A program made the position numbers and the translations under genes. A model generated the notes under the pieces. That model did no database searches and had not been told where the DNA came from. It saw only the letters and a list, made by a program, of their open reading frames with translations. From Triticum aestivum (taxonomy: Eukaryota; Streptophyta; Magnoliopsida; Poales; Poaceae), in assembly GCF_018294505.1 (NCBI RefSeq), contig NC_057814.1, forward strand, positions 37,327,054 to 37,391,053: a stretch of DNA of 64,000 bases, written 5' to 3'. Below, piece after piece: positions 13,101-23,522 of this stretch. Position 1 is the first letter of the stretch, and every line of letters starts with the position of its first letter.

Positions 13101-14141
13101 GGAGAAGCCTGTATTTACAAGAAAGTGAGTGGGAGCTCTGTAGCATTTCTAATATTATATGTGGATGACATATTGTTGATTGGAAATGATATAGAATTTC
13201 TGGATAGCATAAAAGGATACTTGAATAAGAGTTTTTCAATGAAAGACCTCGGTGAAGCTGCTTATATATTGGGCATCAAGATCTATAGAGATAGATCAAG
13301 ACGCCTAATTGGACTTTCACAAAGCACATACCTTGATAAAGTTTTGAAGAAGTTCAAAATGGATCAAGCAAAGAAAGGGTTCTTGCCTGTGTTACAAGGT
13401 GTGAAGTTGAGTCAGACTCAATGCCCGACCACTGCAGAAGATACAGAGAAAATGAAAGATGTTCCTTATGCTTCAGCCATAGGCTCTATCATGTATGCAA
13501 TGTTGTGTACCAGACCTGATGTGTGCCTTGCTATTAGTTTAGCAGGGAGGTACCAAAGTAATCCAGGAGTGGATCACTGGACAGCGGTCAAGAACATCCT
13601 GAAATACCTAAAAAGGACTAAGGATGTGTTTCTCGTTTATGGAGGTGACAAAGAGCTCGTCGTAAATAGTTACGTCGATGCAAGTTTTGACACTGATCCG
13701 GATGACTCTAAGTCACAAACCGGATACGTATTCATATTGAACGGTGGAGCTGTCAGTTGGTGCAGTTCTAAGCAAAGCGTCGTGGCGGGATCTATGTGTG
13801 AAGCGGAGTACATAGCTGCTTTAGAAGCAGCAAATGAAGGAGTCTGGATGAAGGAGTTCATATCCGATCTAGGTGTCATACCTAGTGCATCGGGTCCAAT
13901 GAAAATCTTTTGTGACAATACTGGTGCAATTGCCTTGGCAAAGGAATCCAGATTTCACAAGAGAACCAAGCACATCAAGAGACGCTTCAATTCCATCTGC
14001 GACCAAGTCAAGGAGGGAGACATGGAGATTTGGAAGATACATACGGATCTGAATGTTGCAGACCCGTTGACTAAGCCTCTCTCACGAGCAAAACATGATC
14101 AACACCAAGACTCCATGGGTGTTAGAACCATTACTATGTAA
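10158..14141 (+). CDS. Intact copia gag-pol polyprotein (1327 aa)
   Basis: This single uninterrupted frame encodes all proteins needed for retrotransposition. Domains in order: a gag (UBN2-like) region at about residues 1-200; a CCHC zinc knuckle (CFYCKGTGHWKWNC) near 251; an aspartic protease with the DTG motif (VFDTGS) near 301; the GAG-pre-integrase motif (HCRLGHIGVKRM) near 440; the integrase core with its first Asp in HTDVCGPM near 499, the second in SDRGGEY near 563, and the Glu region TPQRNGVSERRNRT near 596; reverse transcriptase with YVDDILL near 1001; and RNase H (YVDASFDTD) near 1173. The order protease-integrase-RT-RNase H defines Ty1/copia. The start is the first ATG after the leader. 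No stop or frameshift is present, although whether it is transcribed cannot be read from sequence. Confidence 0.93.
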   Translation: MARVVVPLNFNAFLEKAKLKYDGSNYTDWVRNLRIILIAAQKNYVLEAQLGAKLAAGATPDVMNVWQSKADDYSIVQCAMLYGLEPGLQRRSERHGAYEMFQELKLIFPENARIERYEVSNKFYSCKMEENSSVSEHILKMSRYNNHLIQLGVNLPDDSVIDRILQSLPPSYKSFVMNYNMQGMDKTIPELFAMLKVAEVEIKKEHQVLMVNKTTSFKKKGKGKKGNFKKNGKQVAAQVKKPKSGPKPETECFYCKGTGHWKWNCPKYLADKKDGKVNEGICDIHVIDVYLTNARSSTWVFDTGSVANICNSKQGLWIKRRLAKDEVTMRVGNGSKVDVITVGTLPLNLPSGLVLDLNNCYLVLALSMNIISGSCLMRDGYSFKSENNGCSIYMSNIFYGHAPLKIGLFLMNLDSSDTHIHYIEAKRCRVDNDSATYFWHCRLGHIGVKRMTKLHSNGLLESLYYESLGTCKPCLMGKMTKTPLSGTMERATDLLEIIHTDVCGPMNVEARGGYHYFLAFTDDLSRYGYICLMKCKSETFEEFKEFQSEVENHRNKKIKFLRSDRGGEYLSYEFGLHLKQCGIVSELTPPGTPQRNGVSERRNRTLLDMVRSMMSLIYLPLSFWGYALETAAFTLNRAPSKSVETTPYELWFGKKPKLSFLKVWGCDAYVKKLQPNKLEPKSEKCVFIGYPTETVGYTFYHRSEGKTFIAKNGSFLEKEFLSKEMSGRKVELDEVTVPAPLLESSSSQKSVPMTSTPISEEVNDDDHVISDQVTTEPRRSTRVRSALEWYGNPVLEVMLLDHDEPTNYEEAMMSPDSAKWLEAMKCEMGSMYENKVWTLVDLPDDRQAIENKWIFKKKTDADGNVTVYKARLVAKGFRQVQGVDYDETFSPVAMLKSVRIMLAIAAFYDYEIWQMDVKTAFLNGFLEEELYMMQPEGFIDPKDANKVCNLQRSIYGLVQASRSWNKRFDSVIKAYGFIQTFGEACIYKKVSGSSVAFLILYVDDILLIGNDIEFLDSIKGYLNKSFSMKDLGEAAYILGIKIYRDRSRRLIGLSQSTYLDKVLKKFKMDQAKKGFLPVLQGVKLSQTQCPTTAEDTEKMKDVPYASAIGSIMYAMLCTRPDVCLAISLAGRYQSNPGVDHWTAVKNILKYLKRTKDVFLVYGGDKELVVNSYVDASFDTDPDDSKSQTGYVFILNGGAVSWCSSKQSVVAGSMCEAEYIAALEAANEGVWMKEFISDLGVIPSASGPMKIFCDNTGAIALAKESRFHKRTKHIKRRFNSICDQVKEGDMEIWKIHTDLNVADPLTKPLSRAKHDQHQDSMGVRTITM

Positions 14142-14174
14142 TCAAGATTATTGACTCTAGTGCAAGTGGGAGAC

Positions 14175-15407
14175 TGAAGGAAATATGCCCTAGAGGCAAT
14201 AATAAAGTTGTTATTTATATTTCCTTATATCATGATAAATGTTTATTATTCATGCTAGAATTGTATTAACCAGAAACTTAGTACATGTGTGAATACATAG
14301 ACAAACTAAGTGTCACTAGTATGCCTCTACTTAACTAGCTCGTTGAATCAAAGATGGTTAAGTTTCCTAGCCATATACATGAGTTGTCATTTGATTAACG
14401 GGATCACATCATTAGAGAATGATGTGATTGACTTGACCCATTCCGTTAGCTTAGCATACGATCGTTTAGTATATTGCTATTGCTTTCTTCATGACTTATA
14501 CATGTTCCTATGACTATGAGATTATGCAACTCCCGAATACCGGAGGAACACTTTGTGTGCTACCAAACATCACAACGTAACTGGGTGATTATAAAGGTGC
14601 TCTACAGGTGTCTCCGATGGTACTTGTTGAGTTGGCATAGATCAAGATTAGGATTTGTCACTCCGATTGTCGGAGAGGTATCTCTGGGCCCTCTCGGTAA
14701 TGCACGTCACTATAAGCCTTGCAAGCAATGCAACTAATGAGTTAGTTGCGGGATGATGTATTACGGAACGAGTAAAGAGACTTGTCGGTAATGAGATTGA
14801 ACTAGGTATTGAGATACCGACGATCGAATCTCGGGCAAGTAACATACCGATGACAAAGGGAACAACGTATCTTGTTATGCGGTTTGACCGATAAAGATCT
14901 TCGTAGAATATGTAGGAGCCAATATGAGCATCCAGGTTCCGCTATTGGTTATTGACCGGAAACGAGTCTCGGTCATGTCTACATAGTTCTCGAACCCATA
15001 GGGTCCGCATGCTTAACGTTCGGTGACGATCAGTATTATGAGTTTATGTGTTTTGATGTACCGAAGGTAGTACGGAGTCCCGGATATGATCACCGACATG
15101 ACGACATGTCTCGAAATGGTCGAGACATAAAGATTGATATATTGGACGACTATATTCGGACACCGGATGAGTTCCGGGGGTCACCGGATATTTATCGGAG
15201 TGCCGGGGGGTTATCGGAACCCCTGGGGGATATAATGGGCCAAAATGGGCCTTGTGGGAGAGAGAGGAGAGGGCCTAGGGCTGCCCGCGCCCCCTCCCCC
15301 CCCCCTTGGGAGTCCGAATTGGACAAGGAGGGGGGCGGCGCCCCCTCTTTCCTCCCTCTCTCCCTCTCCTTCCTTCCCCCTTCCTCCTTCCTAGGATGAC
15401 TAGGAAA
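14175..15407 (+). repeat. 3' LTR of copia element B, first part
   Basis: It begins TGAAGGAAATATGCCCTAGA directly after the polypurine tract and follows the 5' LTR until taggaaa at 15401-15407, where the CACTA element is inserted. The last three bases (aaa) are the target duplication. The TATA-box half of this LTR lies on the far side of the CACTA. Confidence 0.92.
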
Positions 15408-15640
15408 CACTAGTAGAAAAAGGGCCATTTGTCCCGGTTTGTAAGGGACATTTGTCCCGGTTGTTGAACCGGGACTAAAGGGTCGTTACTAAAGCCCTAG
15501 GCCATTAGTCCCGGTTCTTACACGAACCGGGACAAATGGGCCTCCACGTGGCCGGTGCGGCGAGCCCAGGCAGGAGGCCCTTTGGTCCCGGTTGGTGGCA
15601 CCAACTGGGACCAATAGGCGTCCACACGTCAACAGCTGGC
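15408..15640. repeat. Left terminal and subterminal repeats of CACTA 1
   Basis: Several copies of a core (gtcccggtt or aaccgggac) occur in both orientations next to the CACTA terminus. In CACTA elements such subterminal repeats are binding sites for the element-encoded regulatory protein. The mirror cluster is at 23225-23480. Confidence 0.8.
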
Positions 15641-15983
15641 AGGAGCTGAGGTTTTGTTTTTTTAAAGGGGGTGGTTTAGGGGTTTTGGGGGGTTAATTTA
15701 GGTGTTTCATATATTGTGTTAGCTAGCTAATTAATAGAGAGAAGTGTCCTCTCTTATCTTCGTGCTTGGTCGACGCTACGTACTATACGTATAGAGAGGA
15801 CTCGACACGCTAGCTAGTAAGAAAATGAAGGAAACAGAAGATCATCATGAACATATGCATACAGAGAGAAGTGATATCGACCTCTCCTTCTCCGAGAGAT
15901 TGGTCGAACAACAAGTTTTCGTATATCTATCCGACGCTACAGGCTACATGTATACAATATAAGATCTCTTACAATATAATCCC

Positions 15984-18983
15984 CTAATTATATATGAACT
16001 CAGGGTCCACATGGTATTCTCCGTCTTTATCGATCACGTGGTCAAGAAAGAATGACGCCAATTCCTCTTGAATTGCTCGCATGCGATCTGGTGCTAGGAG
16101 TTCATCCCGCATCCGAAACATCTAATTTGAAGAAGGGGGTCAATACATATATATGAATGAATGAAACTCAACACAAATGATGGTAATAAAATAAAATTGT
16201 GAATATTATTATTTACGCACTTCATATTGTTTGTCAGAGTAGCCCCGCTCACAGGTCGTGTGGCGGATGGACTCGCAAACGTAGTATCCACAGTAATTAT
16301 TCCCAGCTTCCTGCCACAACCACTTTACAAGAAATAGAGGTCAATCAAACTGATAAGCAAGCATGCTAAATGGTATTGATGAAACTAGCGCGCACTTGAA
16401 TCACTAGGAGATGCGCGGAACATGCTAGTAGTACTTACTTTTGGGTGTTTAAATTGCAGCTTCTTCGGCAGTCCCGGGGCTTTTGAGGTGAACTTTATCC
16501 AAACCCTGCCAGACAAAGAAAACAATTACTTGATATCAGGAAATGAACAAAGTTGCCGATATGGTGCGATAATGATCGATTTAACTTACTTCTCGAGCAT
16601 TTCAATCATGTCCGCATACTCCTGGGGATCTTTTCGTCTCGAATCTAAGACGGCTACTAGTCCCTGTTCAAGCTTAATCTCTAGGAGAATATAGTGGAAC
16701 CTGCGCACGCATGCATAACTCATCAATTACATTACTATAACCTGGACTAATAAGGGAAATCGAATATGCACAAGACAGTAACACTCACTTGAAGTTGTAA
16801 GGAAAGAGTATTATATCTTTTTTTCATTTATTACTAACGATCGTAGCAAGTTGGCCTCGGTCTCTCTGGCCTTAAATTCAACCGTATATGCATCTATGAG
16901 ATTTGTGTTAATGAACCCAATATCACCGATTTGTCTTTTCTTCAATTCGGCGATCTTCAATCTGCATAATATAGTGAGGATAATTATAAATACATGCAAT
17001 GAAAGAGCTGACCTATATATAGAGACTTAATGACAGAAGTAGTACTTACAGACAGTAGCAAGTGACCGTTAATTTATCGAGGGCATGTTGATTGAAAAAC
17101 TGGAAGAAATCCTCATATGGAACATTCAACAGATCAATTCCAACGAGGTCATGCTCCTCTTTAACTCTCGGCATCAAAATATTCCTCCCCCCAGACTCTC
17201 TGCAGGTTTTCATGTACCAATCATGGAATCTTCGCATCATCGTTGTTAGAGATCTTTCATCTTTGACGAGAGGCTTCCCGTACTCGTATCTGTGTTCGTC
17301 CACCTCCAAGAAATCATATTGTACATCGTCGGGCAGGTAATCTCCAAGATTGGTATAACCGGGCACCATCCTCGGATCATTAGCGACGATATCGCTAGAC
17401 ACCTTGAGCGGGGGGCACGATTGGTTCGCTTGTTCTCCAAGCTGGGCAATTTTTTTCCCAGCTCGTCGTTCTTTTAACCTTTGATCACTGATAGTACTTC
17501 CCGACTGCTCCGCTTCGATAAATGACCTTTCAATAATGAGCTCATAATTGCCTTTCGGCGGAGACTTTGGTGGTTTCTTCAGGGCAGCCAGAGTGCGCTT
17601 TGCTTTCACCGGATCTATCTTCTCCTCCGGAGATGGATGTTTCTTTGCTTTCACCCCTTCAAAGAAGTTCGTCACTTCGGCTTGCACGATCTTCGCGTTT
17701 TACTCTAGGGTCCTCTCGTATGGTAACTTCTCTGGAGTCTTCTGAGAAGGACCGAATCAGTATTGCCTCCCGCCTCTGGCTGTACTGCTAGATGCCGAAG
17801 CAGACGGAGCGGCTGTGGCTGTCTTCTTTCCTTTCTTACGAGGCGGAGGAGAAGGACTACGACGCGCTGGAGCAGCCGGAGCGGCGGCGGGCCTCTTCCG
17901 CCCTTGCTGACGAGGCGGAGAAGGAGGAGGCTGGCTGCTTGGGCGCGCCGGCGCAGGCGGAGAAGGAGGCGGAGTGCCTCCATGCACCAGAGAAGGAGGC
18001 TAAGTGCCCTGATCACTCACCAGAGGAGGAGGCGTAGGAGGAGGCGGAGTGCCCTGACTCACCGGAGGAGGAGGAGGAGGCGGAGGCGTCCAGTTCGGAA
18101 GGTTGATGAGCTCCTTCCTCCATAGGCATGGAGTCTTCAGAGAAGAACCCAGCCGAGTCTCCCCTTCACCCGTAGGGTGGTCAAGCTTGAGGTCCTCAAA
18201 TCCGTCTGTTATTTCATCCACCATCACCCTAGCATATCCTTCTGGAATCGGCCGGCAGTGATAGGTTGCGCCAGGTTCAGGAGGTGCAACAGAGCCAACA
18301 GCCGCCTTGACTTTCAATTTCATCCATTGCGTCATAAGGTGGCAATGTTGAGACTCCGTGATAGCATCCACGGGGTAGCTAGCAGGAGCCGTGAAGACAG
18401 GCTCCTGCTGAAGCAGCTCAGTGGAAGCCACGCTGCTTCTCCGCTGAGATGGCGGGGTAGCTTAGGGGGAAGCTTCGGCAGGTCGTTTGATGCGATTTGC
18501 TTCTCGTTCCTCTATCGCTTGTACCCTTGCGTGCAGCGCCTGCAGTTGGGTATGCTCCACTTTCTTCCTCCTCTCCTGGCATTTGTAACCGCCTGCGTTT
18601 GGAAACCCAGCCTTCCACGGAACGGAGCCTGGCATGCCTCGTGTCCGTCCAGGGTGCTCAGGATTCCCGAGGGCCATTGTGAGCTCGTCGTTCTCTCTGT
18701 CTGGAACGAACGTCCCTTGCTGTGCTGCCTCGATATACTCCTAAAGCCTCGTGACGAATATTCGCATTTGCTCATTCGTCCAAACGCACTTCCCTGATAC
18801 AGGGTCCAAGGTTCCGCCAACCCCGAAGAACCAAGTCCGGCAACGGTCTGGCCAGTTCAATGTCTCTGGTTCGACCCCTTTGCACGAACCGGTACCAATG
18901 CCCTCCTTTAGTCCCGGTTGGTGGCACCAACTGGGACCAGAGGCCCTGTGCTGCCCGCGTCGCGGCCAAAACTTTAGTCCCAC
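15984..18983 (-). pseudogene. CACTA ORF2: Ulp1 (C48) cysteine-protease-like protein, pseudogene
   Basis: The minus strand carries a long first exon (18983 to about 17050) in one frame, then short exons down to a stop codon at 15984-15986. The N-terminal part reads VSGKCVWTNEQMRIFVTRL, followed by a proline-rich segment. The C-terminal exons show the Ulp1-like fold: HYILLEIKLEQ (about 16660-16700, catalytic His region), AVLDSRRKDPQEY (Asp) and QEAGNNYCGYYVCESIR (about 16250-16310, Gln and Cys). The last exon encodes MFRMRDELLAPDRMRAIQEE and more. In-frame stops lie at 18741, 18462, 18000, 17757 and 17700 within a frame that is otherwise conserved, and the second exon has an apparent frameshift in an A-run near 16825. 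This class of second gene is common in Triticeae CACTA elements. It is dead here. Confidence 0.8.
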
Positions 18984-19188
18984 CTCGCTAGTTGAGAGAG
19001 CTCGAGAGTGGTTTATAAGCGCTGCTGCGCCAACCCTCTCGAGCTCCTCCCAACTGCAGGCTTTCGGGCCTAATTTGTCACGATGTGCTTGTGGGCCTAT
19101 TGGGCCTCCTGCGGGCCTGAATCCTGGCCCATGGTTGGGTTTCTAGTCGTATTCAGGCCGTGGTGGCCCAGTAGGTGGCACATTTTTC

Positions 19189-19510
19189 TTTTTTTATTGC
19201 TTTATTTATTTCATTTTGTTTCTACTTACAACCAAAAACTTATTGTTCTTATTTTTATTTATTTTATTAAAGTTTATTTATTTTACTTTTATAAAGTTTA
19301 TTTTGTTTCTACTTCTTTATTTTATTAAAGTTTATTTTATTTTGTTTCTACTTATTTATTGTATTAAATTTTAATTTTTTTTATTTTGTTTCTACTTATT
19401 TATTTTATTAAAGTTTATTTTATTTTATTTTTTCTACTTATTTATTTTATTAAATTTTAATTTATTTTATTTTGTTTCTACTTATTTATTAAAGTTTATT
19501 TTGTTTCTTT
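19189..19510. repeat. AT-rich degenerate minisatellite in CACTA 1
   Basis: Irregular units of about 50-60 bp built from tttattttattaaagttta and ttttgtttctacttatttat repeat about five times. The matching position in CACTA 2 (63100-63200) has similar AT-rich sequence in the opposite orientation. Confidence 0.65.
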
Positions 19511-19624
19511 CTGCTTTTCATGTTTTGAACAGAAAATACTTTGATAATTTCAGTGGCATGAATTTTATATAATTTTAGTTCAAAAAATATTTGAGGTTTA
19601 TAAAAGCTTTTTAGTTCATTCCTT

Positions 19625-20665
19625 TTGCTGATTATTTTGAGCTATAAGACCCTGAAATTGAAAAGCATTTCAAATGAACTCTGAAAAGGTTGAAAGTTGG
19701 CATGGTATCATCATTTCATCCACATAGCATGTGCAAGAAAGTAGAGACGGTTACGGCAAAAACTGGATGCATTTCGTGTACAAAACGGACAATCTCTTTC
19801 GAAGTATCAGGTTTTCATACGGAAACTCGTCTGTTACAAAGGGATTTCATTTTTTAACTTATTTGAACTCCAGATTTTTTCTGTGTTCAAAATGCACCAT
19901 TCAAAGCCACATCATGAATTTTCAACCCTTTCTGACTTCATTTGTTATTTTTCATGCATTTACTGATTTTTGTGAGCTAAATGACCCTGAAATTGAAAAG
20001 CATTTCAAATGAACTCTGAAAAGGTTAAAAGTTGGCATGGTATCATCATTTCATCCATATAGCATGTGCAAGAAAGTAGAGAGGGTTACGGCAAAGACTG
20101 GATGCACTTCGTGTACAAAACGGATAATCTCTTTCGAAGTATCAGGGTTTCATACGGAAACTCGTCTGTTACAAAGGGATTTCATTTTTTTAACTTATTT
20201 GAACTCCAGACTTTTTCTGTGTTTAAAATGCACCATTCAAAGCCACATCATCAATTTTCAACCCTTTCTGACTTCATTTGTTATTTTTCATGCATTTACT
20301 GATTTTTGTGAGCTAAATGACCCTGAAATTGAAAAGCATTTCAAATGAACTCTGAAAAGGTTGAAAGTTGGCATGGTATCATCATTTCATCCACATAGCA
20401 TGTGCAAGAAAGTAGACAGGGTTACGGCAAAAACTGGATGCACTTTGTGTGCAAAACGGACAATCTCTTTCGAAGTATCAGGGTTTCATACGGAAACTCG
20501 TCTATTACAAAGGAATTCCATTTTTATAATTATTTGAACTCCACACTTTTTCTGTGTTCAAAATGCACCATTCAAAGCCACATCATCAATTTTCAACCCT
20601 TTCTGACTTCATTTGTTATTTTTCATGCATTTACTGATTATTTTGAGCTATAAGACCCTGAAATT
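19625..20665. repeat. Three tandem units of about 335 bp in CACTA 1
   Basis: The marker gagctaaatgaccctgaaat (or its variant with ataag) recurs near 19647, 19974, 20310 and 20645, giving a period of 327-336 bp. Units share long identical blocks such as gttggcatggtatcatcatt and aactcgtctgttacaaagg. Each unit holds an open plus-strand frame of 83-103 codons, but these are by-products of the repeat rather than likely genes. A single related unit lies at 62690-62930 in CACTA 2. Confidence 0.88.
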
Positions 20666-20807
20666 GAAGGCAACATATAGCTCTCATGAATAGATAAGTG
20701 ACCAAATTAATAGAAGATCATCATCACATTAAAACCAAAGTACATACATAGTTCTCATTGAACAACATATAGCTCTCCAAAGCATCTAATTAAACCATAC
20801 ATTGAAA

Positions 20808-21255
20808 TTATGTAAAACATTTCAATGCAACAACAAATGCGATCATAATCGCAACCAAGGTAACAATTAATCCAATGGCATAATGATACCGAGCCTCGGT
20901 ATGAATGGCATATTTTCTAATCTTTCTAATCTTCAACCGCATTGCCTCCATCTTTATCTTGTGATCATCGACGACATCCGCAACATGCAACTCCAATATC
21001 ATCTTCTCCTCCTCAATTTTTTTATTTTTTTCCTTCAAGTAATTCTTTTCTTCTTCAACTAAATTTAACCTATCGATAATAGGGTCGGTTGGAATTTCGG
21101 TTCAACCACCTCCTAGATAAATAAAATCTATGTCACGTTGGTCGGCATAATTGTCATAAACAATAAATGAACCAAATAGTTATAAAAAGATAATATATAT
21201 ACACATCCGAATCATAGACGGGACGAGGGCCGATGGGGGCGGATACCAAAACCAT
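20808..21255 (-). pseudogene. CACTA 1 copy of small coiled-coil tail-anchored protein gene (1-bp frameshift)
   Basis: Two exons match the intact gene at 55457-55901. Exon 1 is 21255-21205 (51 nt, ends DSD before GT). Exon 2 is 21112-20808 (305 nt, after CTAG); the CACTA 2 exon is 306 nt. One base is missing near 21100, just after the acceptor (GAACCGAAATT here, GAACCGGAAATT there), which shifts the frame near the start of exon 2. The rest of exon 2 is open: a charged helix (LKEKNKKIEEEKMI), LHVADVVDDHKIKM, RLKIRKIRKYAI and a C-terminal hydrophobic helix (IVTLVAIMIAFVVAL) ending KCFT. An in-frame Met at 21038 could still give a 76-residue product. It lies between the tandem repeats and the transposon end. 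Confidence 0.7.
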
Positions 21256-21556
21256 CGCACTATATAATAACAAGGAATAATAAAAGTAAGAAAATTAGAC
21301 AAGTATCTATCTGGAGTAAAAAAAATTCTTTCAGAAAGAAGATAAGAACAAGAGGCTCACCACGGGGGTGTCGGCGATGAGATCGGCGCGGGCGATCGAC
21401 GGTGGTGAAGACGGGGACGGGACGTGACAGACCACTAAACCTAGACAAATCTCGGGGAAAATGGAGCTCGGAGGTCGAGTTTCGAGAGGAGAAAGATTTA
21501 CTAGTGTGGCTCAGACATTTCATCGAACACCTCATGTGCATAGGAGGTGAGCTAGA

Positions 21557-23135
21557 TGATACGTCTCCAACGTATCTATAATTTTTGCTTGTTCCATGCT
21601 ATATTATATTCTGTTTTGGATGTTTAATGGGCTTTACTATACACTTTTATATTATTTTTGAGACTAACCTATTAACCGGAGGCCCAGCCCAAATTGCTGT
21701 TTTTTTGCCTATTTCAGTGTTTCGAAGGAAAAGGATATCAAACGGAGTCCAAAAGGAATGAAACCTTCGGGAACATGATTTTCGGAACAAACGTGATCCA
21801 TAGGACTTGGAGTCTACGTAAAGAAATCAACGAGGAGAGCACGAGGGAGGGGGGCGCGCCTACCCCCCCAGGCGCGCCCTCCACCCTCGTGGGGCCCATG
21901 TTGCTCCACCGACGTACTTCTTCCTCCTATATATACCTACGTACCCTCAAACCATCAGATACGGAGCAAAAACCCTATTTCCACCGCCTCAACCTTCTGT
22001 ACCCGTGAGATCCCATCTTGGGGCCTTTTCCGGCGCTCCGCCGGAGGGGGCATTGATCACGGAGGGCTTCTACATCAACACCATAGCCTCTCCGATGATG
22101 TGTGAGTAGTTTACCTCAGACCTTCGGGTCCATAGTTATTAGCTAGATGGCTTTTTCTCTCTCTTTGGATCTCAATACAATGTTCTCATCGATCTTCTTG
22201 GAGATCTATTTGATGTAATCTTCTTTTGCGGTGTGTTTGTCGAGATCCGATGAATTGTGGGTTTATGATCAAGATTATCTATGAACAATATTTGAATCTC
22301 CTCTGAATTCTTTTATGTATGATTGGTTATCTTTGCAAGTCTCTTCGAATTATCAGTTTGGTTTGGCCTACTAGATTGATCTTTCTTGCAATGAGAGAAG
22401 TGCTTAGTTTTGGGTTCAATCTTGCGGTGTCCTTTCCCAGTGACAGTAGGGGCAGCAATGCACATATTGTATTATTGCCATCGAGGATAAAAAGATGGGG
22501 TTTATATCATATTGCATGAGTTTATCCCTCTACATCATGTCATCTTACTTAAAGCATTACTCTGTTCTTATGAACTTAATACTCTAGATGCATGCTGAAT
22601 AGCGGTCGATTTGTGGAGTAATAGTAGTAGATGCAGAATCGTTTCGGTCTACTTGTCACGGACGTGATGCCTATATACATGATTATACCTAGATATTCTC
22701 ATAACTATGCTCAATTCTATCAATTGCTCGACAGTAATTCATTTACCCACCGTAATACTTATGCTATCGTGAGAGAAGCCACTAGTGAAACCTATGGCCC
22801 CCAGGTCTATTTTCCATCATATTAATCTTCCAACACTTAACTATTTTCATTGCCATTTATTTTACTTTGCATCTTTATCATAAAAATACCAAAAATATTA
22901 TCTTATCATGTCTATCAGATCTCACTCTCGTAAGTGACCATGAAGGGATTGACAACCCCTTTATCGCGTTGGTTGCGAGGTTCTTATTTGTTTGTGTAGG
23001 TGCGTGGGACTTGTGCGTGATCTCCTACTGGATTGATACCTTGGTTCTCAAAAACTGAGGGAAATACTTACACTACTTTACTGCATCACCCTTTCCTCTT
23101 CAAGGGAAAACCAACGCAGTGCTCAAGAGGTAGCA
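21557..23135 (+). mobile_element. Solo LTR inserted in CACTA 1
   Basis: It starts TGATACGTCTCCAACGTATC and ends caagaggtagca, a terminal pair I recognise from a common Triticeae LTR retrotransposon. It has a TATA box (tcctatatatacc) near 21930-21942. Flanks are ctaga and ctata, a 5-bp target duplication with one mismatch. No primer-binding site, internal region or second LTR is present, so it arose by LTR-LTR recombination. I do not assign the family. Confidence 0.82.
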
Positions 23136-23224
23136 CTATAAGCACCCAAATGCCCTCCCCTCGCCGGCCAGAAAAACATAGCACTGTGGAGTGCTCTGCT
23201 GCGGCGATGGGGTATATATAGGCA

Positions 23225-23519
23225 ACTCATTTGTCCCGGTTCATGGCCTGAACCGGGACTAAAGCTCCCCCTTCTGTCCCGGTTCGAGCCACGAACCGGG
23301 ACCAATGGTTGTGGGCCTGGAGCGAGGCCCATTGGTCCCGGTTCATGCCTAGAACCGGGACAAATGGATCCATACGAACCGGGACCAATGCCCACGAGGC
23401 CCCGGCCGGCCCCCTGGGCTCACGAACCGGGACGAATTCACCCATGGGTCCCGGTTCGTGACTGAACCGGGACTAATGGGCTGGCCAGACCCGAACCAAA
23501 GCCATGTTTTCTACTAGTG
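23225..23519. repeat. Right subterminal repeats and terminus of CACTA 1
   Basis: At least eight copies of the cccggttc or gaaccggga core in both orientations lie within about 270 bp of the right end, which closes with ctactagtg. Each pair can fold into a short hairpin. This mirrors the left cluster at 15420-15640. Confidence 0.85.
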
Positions 23520-23522
23520 AAA

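Larger units (their letters stand above)
15408..23519 (-). mobile_element. CACTA DNA transposon 1, transposase lost, inserted in the 3' LTR of element B
   Basis: The ends are CACTAGTAGAAAA at 15408 and its inverted counterpart ctactagtg ending at 23519. They are flanked by the 3-bp duplication AAA (15405-15407 and 23520-23522); the uninterrupted 5' LTR has a single AAA at the matching position. Subterminal inverted motifs (gtcccggtt / aaccgggac) fill 15420-15640 and 23225-23480. Genes lie on the minus strand: a decayed Ulp1-protease-like ORF2 (15984-18983) and a small coiled-coil membrane-protein gene (20808-21255). No TNP2 transposase is present between the small gene and the tandem repeats, where CACTA 2 carries it, so this copy is non-autonomous. 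A solo LTR sits at 21557-23135. Confidence 0.93.

Noticed and set aside
17763..18125. 120-codon Arg-rich plus frame
   Set aside because: It is opposite the proline-rich part of the minus-strand CACTA ORF2 pseudogene.
19731..20653. Repeated plus-strand frames of 83-103 codons in CACTA 1
   Set aside because: They are copies of one frame in the 335-bp tandem unit, with frame shifts between units and no domain; more likely a by-product of the repeat.
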